The notes under the pieces: model-generated | Databases searched by the model: none | Told to the model about the DNA's origin: nothing | The model's input: only the letters and a program-made list of their open reading frames with translations | Assembly (NCBI GenBank): GCA_013375475.1 | Contig: JABXKD010000005.1 | Location: 1 to 64,000 of the forward strand | DNA: 64,000 nucleotides | Reading direction: 5' to 3' | DNA from: Promethearchaeota archaeon | GTDB lineage: Archaea; Asgardarchaeota; Lokiarchaeia; Sigyniarchaeales; SOKP01 | Translations under genes and position numbers: made by a program | In this document: piece by piece, positions 28,265-38,400 of the stretch | Position numbering within the stretch: position 1 is the first letter of the stretch | Layout: each line of letters starts with the position of its first letter

Positions 28265-28741
28265 TTGATTTCGACAAAGCAAAAGATTTGTTTCATTGGA
28301 GAAGGGGGAGTAGGTAAAACCTCATTGTTATCCTTATTGCAAGGAAGGGATGTCCCTTATGAAAGAATTCCTACAGTAGGGCTAGAAGTAGAAGATTCGT
28401 CTTTAAATGGAAAAAACTGTTCAATATGGGATTTAGGTGGTCAGAAAAGGTTTAAATTCATGTGGCAGGATTTCTTACGGGGAGCTGGATTGGCAGTAAT
28501 AGTTTGTGACTCAACCGAAAAAAATGTGGAAAAAACTAAAGAGATATACAATAGATTTGAACGTAGTTTAGGAACAAAAATTATTGCCATTGCAAATAAA
28601 CAAGATTTACCTGGTGCTATGAGCGCTCAAGAAATTCAGAAAAAATTCGGTGGCTTAAAAACGTACGGAATGTCTGCTATTAGGCCAGAGTTACAACAAA
28701 GAATGAAAGAGATATTAGAATACGAGATTGCTACTTTTTAA
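28265..28741 (+). CDS. Arf/Sar-like small GTPase
   Basis: A 158-residue GTPase starting with TTG. G1 is GEGGVGKTSL, switch I has the conserved Thr in IPTVGLEV, G3 is WDLGGQ (the Gly-Gly-Gln form of Arf proteins), G4 is NKQD (also Arf-like) and G5 is SAI. There is no N-terminal amphipathic helix, myristoylation site or C-terminal cysteine, so membrane attachment is not evident. It belongs to the Asgard GTPase expansion. It stands alone, convergent with the DUF99 gene. The partner proteins are unknown. Confidence 0.88.
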   Translation: MISTKQKICFIGEGGVGKTSLLSLLQGRDVPYERIPTVGLEVEDSSLNGKNCSIWDLGGQKRFKFMWQDFLRGAGLAVIVCDSTEKNVEKTKEIYNRFERSLGTKIIAIANKQDLPGAMSAQEIQKKFGGLKTYGMSAIRPELQQRMKEILEYEIATF

Positions 28742-28760
28742 AACAAACTATTATCTTTTA

Positions 28761-29321
28761 CTACAAAGCCGTTCCTATAATATGAGCAAGTCGTACTGGC
28801 TCAGGAATTTTAGAATCAATACAAATTTTATGTAATAAAGAGTCAACTTCAGAAATGTGAATCCCTTTTGAATGAAAATATACTTTTGAATGTCCTCCAG
28901 CCGTTTCAATGCTAGTTTCATATAAATCTCCCGCGTTTACTATGTTGAGAAGTTTATCTTCGTAGTTATTGGGAAACTTCTTGACTAGCGCTTTTCTAAC
29001 AGCTCCAAGATCTACCATTTTTTCGGTTACTGCTATGATTGGTTTTTCAGTAATGTTATATACTTTTTCTATATCAATGATGTTAAATCCCCCAAATGTA
29101 ATTGTATCTGTGATGATGTATTGGACATGCTTTTCGTTTCGCTTAGTAAGGTCAATTAGAACTTCAGTTGCATTATCTCCATCAATTAAAATTTCTTTTT
29201 TAACCATACCAACCATTCTTGTACCTTGACAGATTATTCCTATTAAATCTGTAGTTTTTAATTTAGAATTAAAGGTAAATTTAGCGTCGTCAAATCCAAT
29301 GGTTATTGGGAAATCTTTCAT
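28761..29321 (-). CDS. DUF99 family protein
   Basis: A 186-residue protein of the archaeal DUF99/UPF0215 family, which structurally resembles endonuclease V. Recognised by the N-terminal IGFDDAKF, ITDTITFGGFNIIDIEKVY and the C-terminal EPVRLAHIIGTAL. The biochemical role is not established. It is 2 nt downstream of the RNase III-like gene, in an operon with RpoL further upstream, which suggests an RNA-related function. Confidence 0.85.
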   Translation of the reverse strand: MKDFPITIGFDDAKFTFNSKLKTTDLIGIICQGTRMVGMVKKEILIDGDNATEVLIDLTKRNEKHVQYIITDTITFGGFNIIDIEKVYNITEKPIIAVTEKMVDLGAVRKALVKKFPNNYEDKLLNIVNAGDLYETSIETAGGHSKVYFHSKGIHISEVDSLLHKICIDSKIPEPVRLAHIIGTAL

Positions 29322-29323
29322 TT

Positions 29324-29776
29324 TTAATTCTCAGGCAAAAATTTTTTGATCTCGTTCAAAAGTTTTCTAAAAGCTATTGTTGCATTTTTTATTTCCTCGC
29401 TTCTAACGATTAGATTTTCGTTGAGAGAACTTACGAGAAAATTGATAATGTCTTCTATCGTCATTTTCTTAATTAACCACACATATGCAACAAGAGCCTC
29501 CACCGTATCGGCGAGATCGTGAGCATCCGACCTATTTTTTGCAAAACTTTTCATATCAGCTTCTTTTAATGCGTTTGCTAATATAGTTTTACTAACTTTT
29601 AAGCCAGTTCGAATACTATTATTGTTTTTGCTATTACGAGTTAAAACGATGGATTTTGCGATAGAATATGTAAGGTTAACGACGCCATCTCCTATTTTAG
29701 CTAACCCTTTGTCTGTTCCTATTGATTTTTGGGTTAATTTATTGTTTAAATCCTTTAATAAAAAATCGTAAGACAT
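29324..29776 (-). CDS. Archaeal ribonuclease III-like protein
   Basis: A 150-residue helical protein of the compact archaeal RNase III-like family. GDGVVNLTYSIAKSI corresponds to the RNase III signature helix, and RSDAHDLADTVEALVAYVWL supplies the Asp/Glu cluster of the catalytic centre. No double-stranded-RNA-binding domain is attached. It lies between RpoL and DUF99. It may process RNA, inferred from family only. Confidence 0.75.
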   Translation of the reverse strand: MSYDFLLKDLNNKLTQKSIGTDKGLAKIGDGVVNLTYSIAKSIVLTRNSKNNNSIRTGLKVSKTILANALKEADMKSFAKNRSDAHDLADTVEALVAYVWLIKKMTIEDIINFLVSSLNENLIVRSEEIKNATIAFRKLLNEIKKFLPEN

Positions 29777-29835
29777 TAAGATTAGAAGACGCGTATTTTC
29801 TTATAAACTTTTCAGAAGTTAATACAACTAGTTAC

Positions 29836-30330
29836 TTAGGTAAGTTTTTTAAAAACTTTCTGGACTGCCGTAACTTCAGCTCTCAAGGTTTCTATTGCTT
29901 TGAAAAGGATTTTTTTTATTTTATATCCATCTTCAAGTCGGATAAAAATCTCAGGTGGATTAATTATAGTAATTTTATACGCTGCTGAATTCACACCTTC
30001 AGTTTTTAAAAGGTGCTGTACAAAAATATTGCATAATCCATGTGATTGTCCTTCAACGCTTAAGGTATAGTCGTTCTGATTAGCACCCTTTTTCATATCC
30101 AATTTTAAATGTTTATAATCGGGTAGTTCTGGGCCTGTATCGACTTCAAAATCTTCTTCTAACTCATCGTCTTCAGCATCCCCTAACAAATCTTCAGATA
30201 AAGCCTCTTTTCCATTCTTGGAATCTTTTGATAAATCGGGGTAATGGCTTTCTATCTCTTCATCGTCAAAAAGGTCTTCATCGTCAATATCGTTTTCTTC
30301 TTCCTTTGGTTCAGCTTTTTTTTTTGCCAC
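29836..30330 (-). CDS. rpoL: RNA polymerase subunit L (Rpo11) with long acidic N-terminal extension
   Basis: The Rpb11/Rpo11 homologue that pairs with subunit D in the polymerase assembly platform. The core begins near residue 75 (YKHLKLDMKKG) and includes YTLSVEGQSHGLCNIFVQHLLKTEGV and VNSAAYKITIINPPEIFI. The usual DHTL is SHGL here. The first ~72 residues are almost entirely Asp, Glu, Ser and Lys. This tail is absent from typical 90-100-residue archaeal subunits. It lies with Csl4 and a small unknown gene on the minus strand, a known archaeal association. Confidence 0.9.
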   Translation of the reverse strand: MAKKKAEPKEEENDIDDEDLFDDEEIESHYPDLSKDSKNGKEALSEDLLGDAEDDELEEDFEVDTGPELPDYKHLKLDMKKGANQNDYTLSVEGQSHGLCNIFVQHLLKTEGVNSAAYKITIINPPEIFIRLEDGYKIKKILFKAIETLRAEVTAVQKVFKKLT

Positions 30331-30412
30331 AATATTCCACCAAAACTAATTTCTCTAATTTAGAATTAAATAAATGTTTTTTGGTTTTAAACCAATAACA
30401 AGATACCAACCT

Positions 30413-30634
30413 TCATAAATATTGATTGGCTAACTCTCTTAACCTTTCACTTGCTAAATATTGAAGATCTCTTGTTCCAAATAGTGTAATTTTAATTACT
30501 TTTCCATCAACTTTACAGTTTAGATTAAGATAGTTTATCTTTTTTTGGACTTCTTCAAGAAATTTAATAATATTGTTAACATCTCCACTTGAGTTATAAA
30601 AATTTATTACTTTTTTTCCACCACTCCGACCCAA
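30413..30634 (-). CDS. Small conserved-context protein, 73 residues
   Basis: A 73-residue basic protein with alternating strands and helices (FYNSSGDVNNIIKFLEEVQKKI, LNCKVDGKVIKITLFG, LASERLRELANQYL). The pattern suggests a small alpha-beta RNA-binding fold, but I do not recognise a family. Its place between the exosome subunit Csl4 and RpoL points to RNA metabolism. Confidence 0.6.
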   Translation of the reverse strand: MGRSGGKKVINFYNSSGDVNNIIKFLEEVQKKINYLNLNCKVDGKVIKITLFGTRDLQYLASERLRELANQYL

Positions 30635-30703
30635 GATAGACCACTTCAGAATTAATTTTAATATATTTAACCTTGTTTAATAAAAAATAGATAATAATTC
30701 CTT

Positions 30704-31300
30704 TTAATATCTTAAACTTTCAGTTACATCTCCATAATCGCTCGAGAGCTTTCTATTCTCAACATTTCCACATCTTGAGCATCTCAATCTATCATGGCCA
30801 ATCTTTTCCAGAGTTGTTCCACATATACTACAATCAGCGTGAATAACGCCTAATTCATTTCCAGTAGTGCTTAAACTATATTCATTTTCTTCTTGGCGTA
30901 TAACTTTTGCTCTAACAATATCCGTAATTTGAAACGCGTCAGAGATTTTTTCAATGAATCTTTTTGATATATGGGAGACATGAATATTACCAAAATACGA
31001 ACTATTAAAGTGAATTTTTTTATTGATCGTAGCAAAACTGATCCCAACAGAGTAAAGTCTTAAAAAACGGATTGTTCCTATAATTACATCTCCAATTTTT
31101 ATTGTTTTACGGTTTTCTTCTTGATGGCTCAAGATTTCTATAGCTCTGCGATTTTTATCGATTTTGACTATTCCAGTTTTAGTCGCAAAAATCTGACCTT
31201 CTTTTACATAAGTAGACTGTTTGTCGGGCAAATATTCTTCTACAACGCCTAAATACTGCCCTGTAAGAACTATATCATTATTTTTAGCAGAATCTTTCAT
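30704..31300 (-). CDS. csl4: Exosome subunit Csl4
   Basis: The RNA-binding cap subunit of the archaeal exosome, 198 residues from the ATG at 31300 (the track's TTG at 31312 adds four residues). The N-terminal domain has GQYLGVVEEYLPDKQSTYVKEG, the S1 domain spans about residues 70-150, and the C-terminal zinc ribbon is CSICGTTLEKI...CSRCGN. All three standard domains are present. It begins the minus-strand Csl4-RpoL-RNaseIII-DUF99 series and is divergent from the METTL5-like methyltransferase. Confidence 0.93.
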   Translation of the reverse strand: MKDSAKNNDIVLTGQYLGVVEEYLPDKQSTYVKEGQIFATKTGIVKIDKNRRAIEILSHQEENRKTIKIGDVIIGTIRFLRLYSVGISFATINKKIHFNSSYFGNIHVSHISKRFIEKISDAFQITDIVRAKVIRQEENEYSLSTTGNELGVIHADCSICGTTLEKIGHDRLRCSRCGNVENRKLSSDYGDVTESLRY

Positions 31301-31389
31301 AAATTTCAACAAAAATCTTTTAATTTCACTATTTAATTATTATTAATTAAAATAATTAAATTTTTTCATAATTATTAATAAAAAAATTT

Positions 31390-32070
31390 ATGAAGCGGAC
31401 TTTTCAGGCGATTACGATAAACAAAAAAGATCTTATATCACTTATCCAACAAACTAATGGATTTTTGAATCCCAAAATAGAATTAGAACAATATTGCATA
31501 GATGCGCAAAGTGCTGTTGATATAGTATTTTTTGCGGGAGTTGAGTTCAATGATATTAAAAACAAATTAGTAATTGACCTTGGAGCTGGAACCGGTAGAT
31601 TGTCCATTGCTTGTGCGTATCTTCGAGCTTCTTATGTCCTTAGTGTTGACATCGATATAAACGCTCTAAGAATCCTAAAAGAGAATGTTAAAGGTTTAGG
31701 CTTAGAAGATATAGTTTTACCCCTTTGCTCTGATGTTAATCGCTTTGAAATTGTAAAGCAGGTATTGCCGAACAAGATGCATATCACTACTATTGAAAAT
31801 CCACCTTTTGGAGTCCAGAAAAAGACTGCAGATAGATTTTTTCTGCAGAAAGCATTTAGCTTTTCTGATGTAGTTTATTCGATTCATCTAGCAAATCAAA
31901 AAGTTCACCAATTTCTAACAAAATTTATCAAGAAATTTAATTGGGAAATCGATCATGTTTTTCCTTTTCAATTAAAACTAAAAAGAACCTACGAGTTTCA
32001 CAAACAAAAAACTAAATCTGTAGATGTTAATATATACAGATTTAAAAGAAAAGGGAAGGAAAATAACTAA
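31390..32070 (+). CDS. METTL5-like N6-adenine rRNA methyltransferase
   Basis: A 226-residue Rossmann-fold methyltransferase. The SAM site VIDLGAGTGRLSIACAYL and the catalytic IENPPFGVQKK (NPPF, typical for adenine-N6 or glutamine methylation) are clear, and the N-terminal PKIELEQYCIDAQSAVDIVFFA matches the METTL5 family. Eukaryotic METTL5 modifies an adenosine of small-subunit rRNA, and the archaeal role is presumed similar. Overlaps the convergent enolase gene by 4 nt. Confidence 0.85.
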   Translation: MKRTFQAITINKKDLISLIQQTNGFLNPKIELEQYCIDAQSAVDIVFFAGVEFNDIKNKLVIDLGAGTGRLSIACAYLRASYVLSVDIDINALRILKENVKGLGLEDIVLPLCSDVNRFEIVKQVLPNKMHITTIENPPFGVQKKTADRFFLQKAFSFSDVVYSIHLANQKVHQFLTKFIKKFNWEIDHVFPFQLKLKRTYEFHKQKTKSVDVNIYRFKRKGKENN

Positions 32071-33371
32071 AAGAAATTTTTCCACGATTCAAATTTATCG
32101 GGGTAAACTGCTTTGGAACCCAATATTTCTTCTATTCTAAGTAATTGATTATACTTAGTTGTTCGATCGGATCGGCATGTTGCTCCAGATTTCAGTTGTC
32201 CCGTACATAGCCCTACAGCTAAATCTGAGATAAATGGGTCTTCTGTTTCCCCAGATCTATGAGATACCATAACATTGAAACCATTATTAAACGCCATCTT
32301 AGCAGCATTAATCGCTTCTGTTAACGAACCAATTTGATTAACCTTTAGTAAAAGGGCGTTTCCTGCTTCCTCTTCGATGGCTTTTTTAAGAATATTCACA
32401 TTAGTCACAGTCAGGTCATCGTCCACGATTTGGATAGACCTATCAACCTTCGCTGTTAGTTTAGAAAAAGATCGAAAGTCCTTCTCATCAAAGGGGTCTT
32501 CAATAGATTTAAAGGGATAATTACGCAATAAATCTAAATAGTATTCCAATAGTTCATCATTAGTGAGTTTTTTCCCGTCTATATTGTAGAATCCATCTTC
32601 GTAAAATTCACTAGCAGCAGCATCCATACCCAACACGAAATCTACGCCTATTAAAAAGCCCGCTGCTTCGATTGCTTCAATTATTATGTCAACCGCTTCT
32701 GATGTTGACGCCAAATTAGGAGCAAAACCCCCCTCGTCCCCAACATTAATTGCAGATGGACCGTATTTTTGTTTGAGCAATTTTTTTAAAGTTTGATATA
32801 CTTCTGCAACATTTTGTATTGCATTAGAGAATGAGTCGGCGCCAATAGGTAATACCATAAATTCTTGTATCGCTAAATTATTACCGGCATGCTCTCCTCC
32901 ATTTATAATATTGCAGCATGGTAGTGGGAGCAAATAATTCTCTCTTTCTTTATTATATGCTAGAAGATTGAGATATTCAAATAACGGTTGTTGCGACAGT
33001 TTTGCTGCCAACCTCGCGCTAGCTAATGATACTGACAAAATTGCGTTAGCACCTAAGCTACTTTTGTTATCAGTTCCATCAATTACTATCATTTCTTCGT
33101 CGAGTTTAGTCTGCTCTCGGACATCGAAACCGAGCATCTTCTTTCCTAGTATCTCATTTACATTAGATACTGCCTTTGTCACATGCTTACCTAAAAAAGC
33201 ACTTCCTCCATCTCTCAATTCCAATGCTTCCAGAATCCCAGTTGACGCTCCTGAGGGGACTGCAGCTCTAGCGTAAATCTTTCCCGAATATACATCACTC
33301 TCAACTGTAGGATTTCCCCGCGAATCTAAAATCCAGCGGGATTTAATTTTAGTAATTTTAAAATCAGTCAT
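32067..33371 (-). CDS. eno: Enolase
   Basis: Interconverts 2-phosphoglycerate and phosphoenolpyruvate in glycolysis and gluconeogenesis. At 434 residues it has the standard length. Substrate loop and metal ligands are visible in GGEHAGNNLAIQEFMV, SIEDPFDEKD, IVDDDLTVTN, the catalytic Lys region LLKVNQIGSLTEAI and SHRSGETEDPFI. No glycolytic neighbour is nearby. It is divergent from the RFC small-subunit gene. Confidence 0.98.
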   Translation of the reverse strand: MTDFKITKIKSRWILDSRGNPTVESDVYSGKIYARAAVPSGASTGILEALELRDGGSAFLGKHVTKAVSNVNEILGKKMLGFDVREQTKLDEEMIVIDGTDNKSSLGANAILSVSLASARLAAKLSQQPLFEYLNLLAYNKERENYLLPLPCCNIINGGEHAGNNLAIQEFMVLPIGADSFSNAIQNVAEVYQTLKKLLKQKYGPSAINVGDEGGFAPNLASTSEAVDIIIEAIEAAGFLIGVDFVLGMDAAASEFYEDGFYNIDGKKLTNDELLEYYLDLLRNYPFKSIEDPFDEKDFRSFSKLTAKVDRSIQIVDDDLTVTNVNILKKAIEEEAGNALLLKVNQIGSLTEAINAAKMAFNNGFNVMVSHRSGETEDPFISDLAVGLCTGQLKSGATCRSDRTTKYNQLLRIEEILGSKAVYPDKFESWKNFF

Positions 33372-33490
33372 ATTCTTGTTTTCTTCTGTGTATTTTAAAG
33401 TTATATAATAATAATAAATAAAGAAACTTTAATCTTTAATAGTATTTTTTATTTAATAATTAAGAGAAATTATTGAGATCTGGTGTTACA

Positions 33491-34459
33491 ATGTCAGAAA
33501 ATAGACCTTGGGTAGAAAAGTATAGACCTCGCCGTTTAGATGATGTGGTAAATCAAAAAGGAATTATCAAAAGGTTAAAACAATTTATAAAAGATGAGTC
33601 AATGCCCCATCTTATATTCGCGGGCCCAGCAGGTACTGGTAAAACAACTTCTGCCTTGGCAATGGTAAGAGAATTATACGGTAGAAAAATGGCCGTAAAC
33701 ACGACTTATTTAGAATTAAATGCGAGTGACGCAAGAGGTATAGATGTTATTAGAACTTACGTCAAGGATTTCGCTAAAGCCAAACCTCCATCAGATATAT
33801 CCTTTAAGATTTTAATCTTAGATGAAGCGGATAACATGACTGCAGCAGCTCAGCAAGCTTTGAGGAGAACAATGGAAAAATATACTAGCAACTGTAGAAT
33901 GATTTTAATTTGTAATTATTCTAATAAAATTATACCACCAATACAATCTAGATGTGTTGTATTTAGATTTTCCTCCTTAAATAAGGAGGATATTAGAGGA
34001 AGAGTAAAATATATTGCAGATCGAGAAAAGATTACTCTCAGTTCTGATGGTTTAAATGCTCTAGTGGAGGTATCTAAAGGAGATTGTCGTAGAGCGATAA
34101 ATTATTTGCAATCGTGTGGAACAATTTCAAAGAAAATTGATCAAGATATAGTTTTTCGCGTAGCTGGAGAAGTTCCCCCCGAAAAAATTCGAGAAATTCT
34201 TCAAACTGCTCTCGAAGGTCAATTACAATTTTCATTGAAATTACTAAAGGACATTACAAGAGAATATGGCTTGTCAGGTATAAATATTATAAAAAATATT
34301 TATCGAGAAATCTATGACTTGCGCATATCCGAACAGTTAAAAATAGCGCTTTCAAAACTCCTTGCTGAATTTGAATATCGATTAAGTCAAGGAGGAACCG
34401 AAGAAATCCAATTACAAGCGCTTTTAGCTAATATTGTTATGTTGAAGGAGATGGAGTAA
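33491..34459 (+). CDS. rfcS: Replication factor C small subunit
   Basis: The clamp-loader ATPase that opens PCNA rings. The ATG at 33491 giving MSENRPWVEKYRP is preferred over the track's upstream TTG because this is the normal family N-terminus (322 residues). Walker A is GPAGTGKTT, Walker B ILDEADNMT, the arginine-finger motif SRC is in PIQSRCVVFRF, and sensor 2 is in GDCRRAINYLQ. No intein is present, although the P-loop of archaeal RFC genes is a frequent intein site. The large subunit is not in this window. Its end overlaps convergent truA. Confidence 0.96.
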   Translation: MSENRPWVEKYRPRRLDDVVNQKGIIKRLKQFIKDESMPHLIFAGPAGTGKTTSALAMVRELYGRKMAVNTTYLELNASDARGIDVIRTYVKDFAKAKPPSDISFKILILDEADNMTAAAQQALRRTMEKYTSNCRMILICNYSNKIIPPIQSRCVVFRFSSLNKEDIRGRVKYIADREKITLSSDGLNALVEVSKGDCRRAINYLQSCGTISKKIDQDIVFRVAGEVPPEKIREILQTALEGQLQFSLKLLKDITREYGLSGINIIKNIYREIYDLRISEQLKIALSKLLAEFEYRLSQGGTEEIQLQALLANIVMLKEME

Positions 34460-35251
34460 TTTCGTTTTAGAAGAGTATTTCGTCTCTTTTTCTCTAAAAT
34501 ATTTATCCATCCTATCCTTCGATTTTTTATCTATAGTGAGTTGTATATTACTTCCGTAATTTATATCCCATAATATCAATCCAAAAGGATCAGCGGGCTG
34601 ATAAGAGTATAATTTGGAGGAATTAAATAAATCTAAAAAATCTTCATAATTGATTATCCCTAATCCGACTTCAAAAATTTTCGCTATCATTCGCCTTATT
34701 TGCTGTCTTAAAAAAGCTCTACTTTTAAAATCAAATATTATGAAATTTCCGTCAATCCTCATCGATGCTAATAAGAGATCCCTTACGGTTTTTTCTTCCT
34801 CGTTATCTTGTTTTGAAAAATTCTTAAAATCGTGGTGACCTTCTAAAGCTTTACACGCCCTCTTCATATTCTTTATATTGAGCGCGTTTTTTGAATATGG
34901 TATGATATATTTGTAATGTCTAAATACCGCATTGAATCTCGAAGTGTAATCTAACGGGACTTTAGTGTAAGCCCAAAGTCCTAAGTGCTTTGGTAAGGCT
35001 GAATTTATCTCCATTAAAATTGGTATTTTATTTGTAGTAAAAGAAAAAGCAGAACCTCGAGCAGATACAAATTTATCCGTCCTACTTGCTACTTCGAAAC
35101 CCGATTGTTTAATATCGACTATGTATTCCTTTTCTTGCAGGGCCGTTATCAAACAATCTTCGATAGTTGTATAATTTGGTTGTCTTTGGGAACCATAATA
35201 TTTTTTATGACCAATGTAGTAGAATTTAAAGAGATATCTTGTTTTTTCCAT
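34424..35251 (-). CDS. truA: tRNA pseudouridine synthase A
   Basis: A TruA-family enzyme that makes pseudouridine at tRNA positions 38-40. The start is set at the ATG giving MEKTRYLFKFYYIGHKKYYGSQRQP, as the 14 residues before it in the track are AT-rich readthrough. The catalytic Asp lies in ASRTDKFVSARG. RHYKYIIPY and FLRQQIRRMIAKIFEVG are typical. The length from this start is 275 residues. The gene overlaps the end of rfcS by 36 nt on the opposite strand. Confidence 0.9.
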   Translation of the reverse strand: MEKTRYLFKFYYIGHKKYYGSQRQPNYTTIEDCLITALQEKEYIVDIKQSGFEVASRTDKFVSARGSAFSFTTNKIPILMEINSALPKHLGLWAYTKVPLDYTSRFNAVFRHYKYIIPYSKNALNIKNMKRACKALEGHHDFKNFSKQDNEEEKTVRDLLLASMRIDGNFIIFDFKSRAFLRQQIRRMIAKIFEVGLGIINYEDFLDLFNSSKLYSYQPADPFGLILWDINYGSNIQLTIDKKSKDRMDKYFREKETKYSSKTKLLHLLQHNNIS

Positions 35252-35442
35252 TAGTATTAATTTTATTTTCAAAATTTTAATAATTTTACGCATTAAAATA
35301 GAATTTTAGCCTAAATTAAAATTGTGTTATAATATTGAAACCAATTAGTTTGGTAAAAAATAATCTTTTAATGGAACTTAACATTTATATTTTTAATTTT
35401 CATATGTATTTTTCAGCTCATCAAAGATAATAAAGAGAAAAT

Positions 35443-38400
35443 ATGTCCCAATTTTATTCGTCAATAAAAAATTTAAGAGATCGTGCAAGAGCGAGTATTA
35501 CTATAAAACAATTCAATATTTTATTTTTCCTAGCTCTGTTTTTTGTCATAATCCTAGCTATCTATATTAGACTCTCTCCAGTAGCTTCAGGTAATTATTT
35601 GATCAAAGCTTTTGACCCGTGGATCCAATATTATAACGCAGAGTATTTATCAACTCACACCGTTTTTGAGTATTTCAATTGGCACGATTTCAAAAGCTGG
35701 TTTCCAGAAGGATATAATCGTTCAAATCTCAGACCTGGCTTAACTTTTACAGTAGTGGCAATCTACCAATTTATCAGCTCAATTGGGATTCCAATATCTC
35801 TTTATGATGTTTGTTTTTACTTTCCTGCTTTTATGGGAGGAGCTTCTGTATTTGCTATATACCTTGTAGGAAAAGAAGTGTTGGATCGGAGATGCGGGTT
35901 AATAGCCGCTTTCTTTTTAGCGTTTAATCCTGGTTTCATGCAAAGGACAACGGCAGGTTTTTTCGATAACGAAACTATTGGTGTATTTGCAACTTTAATG
36001 ACTTTTTATTTCTTTATTAAGACAATTCGAACCGGAAAAATTGTTCATTCGTTTTTAGGTGGAATATTTTTAGGTTATTTAGCTCTAAGTTGGGGCGGTT
36101 TCAATTTTGTTTTTATGATTTTACCCTTGGTTTGTGGAATTGTCATTTTACTGAAAAAATATGATTCTAATCTATTAATTGCATATGTAGGAATTGAAGG
36201 CGTAGGAACATTAATTTATGCTTTAAGCACTAAGTTTCCATTTCGTACTTTCTTCACCAGTATAGAACTTGGGGGTATTTTTTATTTTTCACTCTTTTTA
36301 ATTGCATTTCACTTACTACATACGTATAGAAGTAGCATTTCACGGTTTTATGATGGTCTAATAAACTTTATTAAGTGGGGTTTAATCCCAATTGTTATTG
36401 CACTTGCCGTAATTATTTGGGTTGATCCCAATATAATACCTTTTGGATTCGGGCAAAGACTCGTTAGTGTATTAAGTCCATTAATTCGGGAATCTATAAA
36501 CATTGTAGCTTCAGTAGCAGAACACATGCCAAGTTCTTGGAGCGTTTTCTATTACAATACATTAATCCCTCTAATGCTGTTACCTCTGGGATTGTTTTTC
36601 TTATTTAAAAGAGCAAATGCAGCAGATGTTTTACTCTTATCCTTCTTAATTTTGATCTTCTATTTTACAGGTAGTATGATTCGTATAATCCTTCTGTTTG
36701 CCCCCGCTGCATGTTTAGTAGGTGCCTACGGATTAGTTAACATTTTAAAAATTTTTGGCAGCTTTTATGGGGAACAACGAGCGGGAATAAGTAGAAAGCG
36801 GAAGCGTCAAGTAAAAAGGACGGTGGGAAAAGCTGAAATAGGTGCAGTTTATATTATTGTAGGAATCATGTGTATCGCACAAATAATGCATGCTTCTAAT
36901 ATCTCGATAACTCAATTATCACAAAGTCAAATTACACCGGGGGGTCAGATACACGATTGGGAAGAATCACTAACCTGGATGAAAACCAATCTTCCAGGTA
37001 CCACTGTTGTGGTTTCGTGGTGGGACTATGGATATTGGCTAACTCCAATCGGAAATATGACGACTGTTAACGATAATGGAACAATTAATGAGACGCGAAT
37101 AGGCTTGACGGGAATGGCAATGATGCAGACAGATGAGATCTACAGCGCTAAAGCATTCAAAGCGTTAAAAGCAGATTATGTTTTAGTCTATTTTGGGATG
37201 CTCTATCCAAATTTAGGCGGTGATGAGGGCAAATGGCCTTGGATGGTTCGGATTTGTAACGATAATTACCAAAAATATAAAGATTTCGGCATGCAAGAAG
37301 ATAATTGGGGCCCAAACTCGGTTTTCGTTGAGAGCGAATACTTTAACGATACCTTACAACGCCCTACTCCGAAATGGTTCCAGAGTACATTAGTTAAACT
37401 AATGTTTAATAGACTTCCAACAGATCCTCCTCCAGATCCTTCTAATCCGAGGTCTTTCGTTGAATTTTATCAGGCACAGATCAACTCAAATTCAAGACTG
37501 GATACTAACGGGGATCAATATGTAACCCATATACCCGTAGATGGCAGATACAATTTTAAGGTGTTTATACAAGAACACGCTTCTCCAAACGGGATGGTTA
37601 AGTTGTTTAAAATTGATTACACCGCTTTAGAATCAAGTTTTCGAATATTAAACCCTGAGGTATTTGATACTGGTTACGCTACCCTCAAATTAAAAAACAC
37701 AGGAACAAAAAATTTAACTATTAAAGATGTAAAAATAAATGGTGTAAGTTACGATTTTAATTTGGGTAAGGGTATTAATACGAATAAATTGAACGCTGAA
37801 GAAGATGATTTGGTTTGGGTGAATTTTAAATCTAGTGGAAAATCTTTCCAGATTGACGATGTTGTAAATATCGAGGTAGAGGCCGAATCAACAGCATTAG
37901 GTTCTACACCATTTTTATTTACAAACGATACAAGCAATTTCTTTGTTACAGAAGCTATTGGAGGGGATATAAAAATTAACAAACCGAATAGCCAAGTAGT
38001 TCAAATTAGCGAAGACGAAAGTGATATCTATCTTGAAATAGAAAATACTGGACTTACAACTGCGATCTTAAGAGATTTTTATGTTGATAATGAGAATAAT
38101 ACTCTTGATGATGTTACTTATCTTTCTGGATCTTCAATATTAGAAGCTGGTCAAAAAGCTTACGTAAAAATCGTAAATACGGCCTATCCCTTTTACAGAA
38201 ATTTAACGAAAGTTTTCAAAATAGGCGTTGTAACTCCAAATAATATCAGGGACGAGCTTTTGTTTACTTCAAATTACGAAGATTTTAAAATTTCTATCCT
38301 CGAAGAAAATAGAATTCCATCTCCAGAGGCATTTATCGCGACTCAGATCGATTTAAGGAAGCACATCCCTATTAATTTAGAAAGTACTTATGCTTATACT

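Noticed and set aside
33491-34459. Intein in RFC small subunit or in other P-loop genes.
   Set aside because: RFC, UvrA, UvrB, aIF5B and the polymerase subunits have standard lengths and uninterrupted motifs.
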